From contig FN649733.1 of the NCBI GenBank assembly GCA_000310025.1, positions 3,402,690 through 3,437,200 on the forward strand: a DNA stretch of 34,511 nt. The letters run 5' to 3'. Of this stretch, positions 26,744-34,511 are shown piece by piece. The notes beneath the pieces were generated by a model that saw only the letters and a program-made list of their open reading frames with translations, was not told the origin of the DNA and did not search any database. Every line of letters starts with the position of its first letter. Positions within the stretch are counted from its first letter, which is position 1. A program made the position numbers and the translations under genes. The stretch comes from Ectocarpus siliculosus. Taxonomy: Eukaryota; Sar; Phaeophyceae; Ectocarpales; Ectocarpaceae.

Positions 26744-27649
26744 TTTGTCTTCTGGGCGCGCGCTCCAGGTGAGCTACAATTTCGCGTGAAGCCTTACAAA
26801 GAGTTCACTACAAAATACACCGCCGTCCGTTATGTTCATAAGAGTGCCCAAGGCGGGCGGGTGCAATGACCCACGACACTCTACGTAGCCGCTGGGCTCT
26901 GCTCCTTCCAGCAAAGGGGACGCCTCTTGCGCAACACCCGTGTGGGACATGACGCGTATTATTTTCAACGAGAGTGGCATTCGCGTTTGTTTGCAAAGGA
27001 CATCATACTCGTGACGCGGCGGTGTCGTCAAAATTAACAGTGATGGCGCCGCTAACAGAATCCTCCGCTACGCATCCCACAGGGCAAAACTTGAGCGCTC
27101 GCCAAAACCGTTCTAAAGCAGCCATTGGTGTTACAACCGAGGCGCAGCGAACAACAGAGACAGCATTGCAGAAGCACCGCATCCTATGTGTTCCCCCCGC
27201 ATGGCATATACATGAAAAAAGAAAGCAAACAAGAACGTACAAGGACGTACAGGCACGTGGCGACGTTACGCGGCCAATGAGCTGCGGGCCACGACATCTA
27301 TTTGGTATCTTGACTACAAACACTATTTAACTGCTGTACATGCACTACATGAATGGAAGAAATGGGGACATCATCGAACAGCAACGCCTGTAGTTTGTGT
27401 TCTTGTGTTTGATGAGAATATGTGCACTGATGGGCCCAAAGTGTGTGGGAAGATTTGGCACATGACGCATGATGAGATGCTGCTGTTCCGTGATGAAAAC
27501 AATGGGGCGGACGAGTCCAAAGGAGGAGCACAAGCCCCCGGCTTTGTGTGTTCGTATGTCTTATCGAAGTGTGGCATGTACTGTAGTTTCGCGTTCTCCT
27601 GACAATGATACAACAGTACCGAAGGTGACGTGAGATATTAACACCCCCC

Positions 27650-27824
27650 TCCTGGACCGACGTGCTCCATGGCGAAGAGCGTATATAGTATTCAAAGCAA
27701 ACGACACGTTTTCGGACAGATCTCGACGAGACGGTTCCAACGCCGCCGTTCTTGGCACCATCACTCCTTGTGCTGTGGAGTAATGGAGCTTTGAAAGTCG
27801 GCCCATGGGGTATGATACCTTATA
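27650..27824 (-). repeat. Diverged dispersed repeat, copy 2 (possible transposon relic)
   Basis: Partner of 22262-22436, same orientation, about 70 percent identical by eye. On the minus strand it reads YPMGRLSKLHYSTAQG and then ALEPSRRDLSENV, matching copy 1 position by position. The surrounding minus frame is open over 27561-27836. Confidence 0.55.
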
Positions 27825-29008
27825 GTCGGAGTACATTGTATTTATTGCCTAGTATAAAGAGGGGCGGTATAGGGTTAGAATTAGACTACTCCAAGAATCT
27901 GGTGCGGCAACGCGCGGCCTATTTGGAAAGAGACGGTTGCCCTATCCGATTCTTCTCGCCGTGCTCGACGTGTTCAGAAGTTGATTATACTCGCACTGTT
28001 TGTGGTTGTATTTCGGGACTAGACTACGCACCTATACGGCATGTCTTCAAAATGTGTTGGGAGGAGCGTAGGCCCTGCCATAATCAACAGAACGCCCCTC
28101 CACCCCCCTCCAGGATAAGGCTATCACACTTCGTGCGCATGCGCTCCAGAGCAAACTGCGCGACCCCTAAGAGCAAGCACAATTAGGGGGTTCAACGGAA
28201 CTGCTGTGGGAGTCATCCTGGACAGCAGACGATTCGAAATATTTTCAATAATTTGTATTCTTAGATGGTGGGATTGCGTCGCGCGAGAACACAAGTGCCA
28301 CGGGCCACGGCGTTTCTACGTACAATAGCTGATGTCCCATCTGTAACGTACCTGTTACCAGATAGATCACCGTGTAGGCAGGCGATGTCCTTGTGCAGCG
28401 GTGCAAGGGCATGTGGAAAATTCTAAGAAATCTCCCAATAGCTGGACAAGCGGATAGGATCTAGCTGGCTCCAAGTCTTTCGTTCATTGGCGGCGCAGCA
28501 CGATGATCGCGTCGGCCCCACGACACATGATACCGTTCCGAACCGTTTTCCGTGACTCTCGTTCTTGCCGCCAGGCTATGGTGGAGGGGGGGTCGCCTGG
28601 ACTTGTCGCACCGTGTGCCGGACAGGATGAACAACAGGCATTCCAGGCCCTCTCTCTAGGCCCCGCTGATGTCGAAGGTGTGATGTTTGAACATTTTGAG
28701 TCGAGGCGACCTGCGACGTATCACGTAGAGTCTCGAAGAGGTTTGCGGATTCACCAGAACTTCGCTCACACCCAGGTGCAAACAACATTTCCATGACTGC
28801 TGCCACAGGTATCAAGGAATCCAACTACTGACGGTACGAGTTGTATCCACGTGAGTGCAGCTCATCTTGGTTGCTTCTGTACATCGCCACTACATGACGA
28901 TCTTCGCGAACCCCAGCTCTATATTCCAATGAGTATGTAGGCCATGCTAGAGTGTTCAATCAATTTTCTGTCTCGTGCCCCCATCCCATCCTGTGTAGAA
29001 CCCTGCCT

Positions 29009-31115
29009 ATGCTCTACGCGAAGTTCGGCCACTCGCTTGAATCCTCTCACTCTGTGCGAACCCCAGGCCGGAGCTCCTCTTCCCCCGTAGCCCCCCTCGA
29101 CGGCGAGACCGGCCCGCTCCCTGCGCAAGGCACAAGCCTAGCGGCCGCCGCCCTGCACGTCGTGCTCCAGCACGATCTCAGCGTCGACCGCCGCGGCGCC
29201 CCGCACCCGGACCGACGGCGCTTCATCGCGACCACGCAAGAGCTGCAGCTCGTGTCGGTCTGGCTGAGCCAGACCTGCCGAACGGTGGCGGGATGCCACG
29301 CGAGGATCGCTCGCGGAACGCCCCGTAGGCTGTGGTGCCCGCTGTCTACCAGGAGGATAACCCGGGGCCAGAGGCGCCGGAGCGGGAGCCTGGACGGCTC
29401 TCCTCGCCTCCCACCGAGACGGTTGACCTCGGTTACGTGGGAAAAGACCATCCGGTGAGCAGCGCCGCTTTGGTTGGCTCCTTCCGAGTCGAAGCAACGG
29501 CTGTGCTGGTAGAGTTGCCACGCACTGTACCCTAACCTCGGCCGATTGCCGCGCAGATCGACGCCACCAAAATACGTACCCTGTTTTACTTGCGTGTTTT
29601 TTTTATCAACGCCAGGGAGCTCGGCCAGGCGCAAGAGGTACTCTCTGAGCTGGAAAACCTTGAGTGGGGCAGGATGTTCAACGAGAGGCTAGATGTCGTC
29701 GTTTGGCCACCGAAAGTCAAGAGGGTAAGACATGTTTGTCGTGCAGAGGGTAAGGCACCGTACACATGTCGCACCATCCCCTCCTTGTCGAAGGGGGGCG
29801 GTAGAGCGCAGAAGGGTCGCCACGCCCCCAACCCCCTTCCGAGATTGGGGTCGACCAGGCGGCGTGGGGAATGGGGACGAAAATTGTCGGCCGGCAAACC
29901 ATTGCCCTTGCTTCTTCGGCTGCACGCTACGCTTAAAACGACCGCGATCCCGAACGCCCCTGCCTATGACACCGCAAGAAGGGCGTTGTCCTCCTCCTGT
30001 GCCCTTGACCACTCGAACCTGTTCTCGTTTCCTTTGCCCTTGACCCGTCAAAATTAGCTGGTGTTCGACAAGCACTTTAACCAGCCTATCGGCCGGGTTC
30101 AGTGGCCTCCATTGCTGCAGATCCTCAAGTGAGTGGGACCGCCAACCCTTGGAATTCTGTCCGTTTTGACGCTTACAGTGTGCGAAAGCCTCTCCAAGAG
30201 TTTACTCGCTCTGCTGCCCCCAGCTTGGGCGTGCCAGGATCCTGTGCTACCGCGCAGAAGCTTGTGTGGCCGGCCAAAAGTGCATATGCCCGGGCAGCTA
30301 TGCAGAATATCCTTTCACAATGTGTGTCGAGACTTGCGATGAGCCTTCATGGGACGTTTACTCCACATCTTCACAGGTTCGGGGATTGGTTCAATCAGAG
30401 GATAGAAGGAACTACGTGGCCGACATCCTTGAAGCAACTTACCTTGGGGTCTGCGTTTAACCAGCCTATCGCCGGAGCTGTGTGGCCGGAATCGCTGCAG
30501 CAGCTGTCGCTAGGAGAGGCCTTCAACCAGGCTATCAACACCACCTGGCCTGCCAAAGGACCGCGTAGCATCATATTTGAGAGGGGTTCACGCTTCAACT
30601 GCGACTTGGAGGGGGCAGAATTGCCGGTGGAGCTGGAAGAGCTTACGCTAGCTTGCCACTACAACAACCCGATCGTTTTGGTGAAGTGGCCAGCTTCGTT
30701 GAGGAGACTCGCCTTCGGCACCAACTTCAACCAGCCCATCGAATCAGCCGTGTGGCCAGCCGGTCTGCAACAGATTTCGTTCGGGTACAGCTTCAACCAA
30801 GCGATTGAGCAAGTCAAGTGGCCGGAATCCCTCCGGCAGCTATCGTTTGGGTACAGTTTCAACCAGCCGATCGAATCAGCCGTATGGCCGGGCGGTCTGC
30901 AGCAGCTTTCCTTTGGGTACAACTTCAACCAACCCATAGAATCAGCCGTGTGGCCCGCCAGCCTGCAGCAGCTATCGTTGGGGTGTTGCTTCGATCAGCC
31001 AGTGAACTGCGTGGCGTGGCCCGCGTCGTTGCAGGAGCTCTGCCTCCGGCGCAGACAGGACAGAGGGCGTGCATGCTCCGGCGTGGATAGCGTGCATGAC
31101 GGCGGGGGCGCTTGA
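29009..31115 (+). CDS. FNIP-type 22-residue repeat protein, four or more exons (gene B)
   Basis: Exons 29616-29724, 30058-30128 and 30377-31115 are well supported: GT-AG introns, matching phases, and the repeat pattern runs straight through both joints (KVKR-LVFDKHFNQPI and LLQILK-FGDWFNQ). The exon before, ending at 29454 (donor CCG-GTGAGC), has the phase required, but its content (Arg/Pro/Ser-rich) is not recognised. The ATG at 29009 is a tentative start. The product carries about eleven 22-residue FNIP repeats; those at the end, such as WPASLRRLAFGTNFNQPI and WPGGLQQLSFGYNFNQPI, are nearly identical. It stops at TGA 31113-31115 after a short charged tail. A solenoid that binds other proteins is expected from the family; the target is unknown. 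Same strand as gene A and probably its paralogue. Confidence 0.72.
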
Positions 31116-32212
31116 GGCAATCACGCAATTAAATTCGCGCAACATCACACGAGATTGAGTATTGACTCTCAACATTTTTTGCTCCTGTTTTGCAGAGTTT
31201 GTCTTTCAGGCATTTGGTCGGCGCTTTTGGGCCAACTATCAACGACGCAAGCTTGAAGGTGTGTCCATCCTGACCACTACCAACTGAATTTTCGATTCCG
31301 ACCGCTTCAAGAGGGGGGCTGTCACCCGTCTATGTAAATCGTGATAGAGGTAATCGACATGGAACCTTGGAAAGCTTTTGTGGAATCGCCAATGGGCCCG
31401 GTTCCCTGGCAAGGAGGTAGCGTTCGCAGGCACCGGAGGAAGAGGACATGCTTTAATCGAGGGGTCGTGGTTTGGTTGGTCGTGTCCTTCAGTGCAAGCA
31501 AGACGTTGTCGTGCCTGCTCAATCATAAAATTCTGCCTCGGTGATGTTCTTTTCGATGATCGGATGCTGTTTCGTACCCGCAAGTGGAGGTGTTGGTGAG
31601 AATGTTATATGCACGTCTTCTGGCGTAGTAGACGGAGGGAGTTTGTTTTTTCTTCTGCTTCTGACTCTCACGGAGAATTCTAGCACCAGAATGTTGATTG
31701 CGAATGAATTTTGTGGATATCGGTATGGCTCGTGTCTTGGCGCACCTGGCGTGCTGGTAAAGCCTTGAATTTTGTAGAATGAGCCCGTTTTGGGGGAACA
31801 ATATGCACTGTATTCTATTAAGTTGCCCAGTCTACATGTGATTGCAGGGGTGTCTCGCCTAAATTACACCTGAATCTTTTGTACGATGTGCCCATCACAC
31901 AGACTACCTGCATGGCCGTGTGATGGCAGAAGCCACCTAACTCCATCATTGTCTGTGTCGTCCCTCTGTCTTAGGCCTCCGTAAAGGCGCAGAAATATGT
32001 ATATGGCAGGTGTGGGATTTCCACGCCCGAGGTCTGGTGCCCCAAACTTTCGGGGGAATCTGTTCCCAAGTGCAGGCAAGTTCAGATAACTGCCAACCGA
32101 GACACCAGCACCACGGCCACCACCAGGTGCAGCCGGCCCAGCCGGTCCAGCCGGTCCCTGGGCCCCCCTCAGCAAACTACGCCCCACGCCCAGTCCCAAC
32201 AACCCTCCGTAC

Positions 32213-32366
32213 CTCCGTGATAACCGTGCCACGGATTGCACTGCGGGTAGGCGTGGTGAGCGTGGTGCACGCACTGATGCTGTTGCTGCGGGTACGCCTG
32301 CTGCTGCTGCTGCTGTTACTGCTGCTGATAGTACTGTTGCGGGTACGCCTGCTGGTGCGGGTAGTA
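32213..32366 (-). pseudogene. Q/Y/P-rich exon-like segment with an in-frame stop
   Basis: On the minus strand an acceptor (CACCCTTACTTAG) is followed by YYPHQQAYPQQYYQQQ, then TAA at 32318-32316, then QQQQQQAYPQQQHQ and HHAHHAYPQCNPWHGYHGG, then a donor, GTACGG. Apart from the TAA inside the Gln run, which would be CAA before one change, this reads as a Pro/Gln/Tyr/His-rich disordered exon. No flanking exons were found. It may be a decayed gene, a nonsense allele or an assembly base error. The same DNA on the plus strand gives only poly-Leu. Confidence 0.35.
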
Positions 32367-32523
32367 CTAAGTAAGGGTGGAACTCCTGCCCAGACGCTGC
32401 GGGCACCGATCTACGCGGCCTAGACGACGCACGCTTCGTCGTCTTCATCTTGTACCAACCTTCTTGATCTTGTTATTAGTTGTCGGCATCTGTTGCGTTT
32501 GGCAAGCATTTTTAATTATTTCG

Positions 32524-33075
32524 CTCAATAAGTAGGGGTGGATGCGTGCAAGCCTCGTGCCCACGAAGGTTCGACAATAGCGGGGAGCAATGGGTCTCGA
32601 GGGGTTGCTCTCGTTCGATATCTCTTGTGTTGGCCACGTGGGCGCGGAAACATTTCTCTCAATAATATGTAGGGGTGGATGCGTGCAAGCCTCTCGTGCC
32701 CGCGAAGTTATGACAAGAAGAGGGGGAGCAATCGGCCTGAAGGGAATTGCTCTCGCCTTACATATATCTTCTTGTGTTGGCCACTTGAGCGCGGGGAAGT
32801 TCCGCTCAATTAGTAGGGGTGGATGCGTTCAAGTCTCGTGCCCCCGAAGTTATGACAAGAAGAGGGGCAATTGATTTCGCCTTAGGGTCGTTCTTATCGA
32901 CCAATAAATGACAGATCTCTTTTGCGTTGGTCACGTGCGTTGGTCACGTGAGCGCGGGAAATGCTCTCATCATGTCATCGCGTCCAAACTCCGCTAAATA
33001 TGTAGGGGTGGATACGTTCAAGCCTCGTGGCCGCGAAGATTTGACCAAAAGGGGGAGCAATCTCGGTACTTCAAT
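32524..33075. repeat. Four-copy tandem repeat, units of 134-189 bases
   Basis: Units start at about 32524, 32658, 32805 and 32994. Each opens with CT(C)AATA-GTAGGGGTGGAT and continues GCGT-CAAGCCTCGTGCCC-CGAAG, then GACAAGAAGAGGGG-AGCAAT in most copies. Where present, the end reads TTGTGTTGGCCAC-TG-GCGCGG. The third unit has an internal doubling of GCGTTGGTCACGTG at about 32922-32950, which lengthens it. Divergence between copies is modest. It contains no convincing open frame. Confidence 0.85.
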
Positions 33076-33432
33076 TACCTCGATCGGTTGCGCAAGTTCC
33101 ACGGAGGGCACGGAAGATTGTTGAGACTGGTCTGGTTCTTAGTTCGTTTGTTGAAGGGAGATAGAGGGAGAGCACTGGTCCGTGGGGACCGGCTGAACTA
33201 TCTGGTGGGGGCGGGTTGGTGATAATTGGACTAGTGGAGGAATAGGGCCTAGAAAGCTACGTACCAGGGAACGGTAGTAGCAAGTGGTTGGTCATTTTGG
33301 TGAGAGAATATAGGTCCGGAATCAAAGTATCCCGGACTCTTCTCTGTGGAAGAAGAGATGAAATTGTTGAGTTCTACAACAGTAGTTGGATTTTTTTTTT
33401 TTGTGGACGGGAAGACGGCGAACCAGAGAAAC

Positions 33433-33830
33433 GCATGGTCGCACCATTTTGGTGTATCCTACTGCGCGCGGAGGGTGATGGAAGTCGGCGAGGGTCCATG
33501 ATGCGCGATACCCTGCAAAAGGCATTCATTCTCAAGATATCGCTCGACGTGCGCCGTATAGGTCGAGATCGGTGTGTTGTTTGCTGCCAAGCGGGCCCTG
33601 AGATTCGATTTTTCCGAATGAATTTGTTTGGACGACCAAAAGAAGAGCGATGAAAACAGGCAAACGAGAGAAAAACAGCGCGCATGGTCGCGCACATGGC
33701 CGCCCACTTGTGGCGTACGCTACAGGGAGCGAAACCCGATTGAACGTGGCGAGGGGCCATGATTTCTGATGCCCTACCGAGGCATAGTCGAGATGTCGCG
33801 AGACATGCGCCATACATCGGTCGAGATCGG
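33433..33830. repeat. Direct repeat of about 140-150 bases, two diverged copies
   Basis: Copy 1 is 33433-33572 and copy 2 is 33682-33830. Both begin GCATGGTCGC, share GGCGAGGG-CCATGAT, GATRCCCT and TGCGCC, and end GGTCGAGATCGG. About 110 unrelated bases separate them. Confidence 0.65.
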
Positions 33831-33908
33831 CTTTTTTTGAGACACGGTCGGGCAAAAGGGTGGGGGAATCGAATAAGAGGATCTGCGACAAAAATGAAAT
33901 TAGGTCGG

Positions 33909-33957
33909 AGAGACTGAAGCTTACAGCTTCAGAACTTACAGCTTCAGATTAGTCTCT
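33909..33957. repeat. Short tandem duplication inside a hairpin
   Basis: CTTACAGCTTCAGA occurs twice with a 15-base period (33920 and 33935). The outer bases AGAGACT (33909) and AGTCTCT (33951), with GAAGCT and AGCTTC inside, allow a hairpin. No function is apparent. Confidence 0.6.
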
Positions 33958-34511
33958 GTTGGTTTCCTCACGGAAATAGAGTAAGCGAGGGGTGCCCAAA
34001 ACAAGAGAGAAGAGGGTCTCAAGTCTAAGAACTAGTCTGTAGCGAGTCCTGTGCGTAATCCGTTTTGTGTCGGAAGAATGAATCCTGACACGGACAGACA
34101 CGGAGGGGAGTTATTGTGGTCTTTGAGCCCATCACGCACGAACACACCCGCTCTGTTGGCCTGTGGTTCTTCGGCCGGCCCAAACGACGACGCTTGGGGT
34201 AATGTTACTGGTTTGAGAAATGTTTCCCACGGCTGGTCCTTTTACCCTCACGCCGTAAACAAACGCCAAAACCGTGGCATTCAAACACAGAGAAACGGGG
34301 AAAACATGATGTGCAATTGCCATTCTCCCAAAACCACATCACAGCAGCTCCGTCGCGTAGCAATAAAATACAGATTTACTTAGATGTTCAAAATATCTGG
34401 TTAGCAGCTACCGAACTCTTTTGTATGCCAGCTAGTGCCCACCATTCATGTACCACAATGAACTACACCCCCCATCCCGTGCCCCCTATCTAGTAAAAAC
34501 ACCACCAACCC

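Larger units (their letters stand above)
24662..29008. other. Intergenic stretch between the two FNIP genes
   Basis: About 4.3 kb without a supported intact gene. It contains a short hairpin (24804-24835), a fold-back element (25796-25866), a Cys-containing minus-strand relic (26293-26743) and copy 2 of a dispersed repeat (27650-27824). A plus-strand frame at 27405-27602 has a plausible protein-like composition (CGKIWHMTHDEMLLF) but no start, domain or splice partner, and may be another mobile-element remnant. The rest shows nothing recognisable. Confidence 0.45.
31116..34511. other. Right-hand repeat-rich stretch without a supported intact gene
   Basis: No recognisable intact gene. The minus frame 31864-32448 (194 codons) is open but Ala/Arg/Gly-rich and featureless; a different minus frame within it looks more like protein (see 32213-32366). 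The stretch contains a four-copy tandem repeat, a direct repeat and a short duplication, listed separately. The last 550 bases show nothing recognisable. Confidence 0.45.

Noticed and set aside
30102-30376. Start codon and N-terminus for gene B at 30102
   Set aside because: The stretch after 30128 lacks the repeat and begins with a donor (AA-GTGAGT), and the repeat resumes exactly at the acceptor before 30377. It is an intron, with 30058-30128 as a repeat-coding exon in another frame.
31864-32448. A 194-codon minus-strand frame
   Set aside because: Its Ala/Arg/Gly/Pro content comes from reading the Gln/Tyr-rich segment in a shifted frame, and its end is featureless.

Overview
The window is eukaryotic nuclear DNA and looks most like a brown alga of the Ectocarpus type. 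It has GC-rich exons in an intron-rich layout, GT-AG introns of roughly 90-1,100 bases, long runs of G, Q, N and A codons, and two genes built from 22-residue FNIP-type repeats (WPxSLxxLxFGxxFNQPI), a style of protein common in such genomes. The organism call is an inference; the gene structures are read from the sequence.

Layout. (1) Positions 1-634, minus strand: one exon of an unidentified protein with a basic nuclear-localisation-like motif, cut by the window edge. (2) 635-6148: no supported gene, but several short tandem repeats. (3) 6149-17493, minus strand: a complete 16-exon gene for a CDKL5-like protein kinase. All 15 exon junctions keep the reading frame and give a 1,150-residue protein: an intact kinase domain followed by a tail of about 850 residues of low-complexity sequence. 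(4) 17494-23456: intergenic DNA with a diverged dispersed repeat. (5) 23457-24661: an antisense coding relic, then the plus-strand terminal exon of a first FNIP-repeat gene. (6) 24662-29008: intergenic DNA with a near-perfect fold-back element, a second copy of the dispersed repeat and a Cys-containing coding relic. (7) About 29009-31115, plus strand: a second FNIP-repeat gene whose last four exons join in phase. (8) 31116-34511: a Q/Y/P-rich exon-like relic with an in-frame stop, a four-copy tandem repeat of 134-189 bases and a 140-150-base direct repeat.

How the genes relate. The kinase family is tied to control of cilium and flagellum length in animals and green algae, so a role in the flagellated zoids of the alga is the natural hypothesis. 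The two FNIP genes are likely paralogues about 5 kb apart on the same strand. Nothing links them functionally to the kinase. No rRNA, tRNA, CRISPR or bacterial-type operon was recognised.
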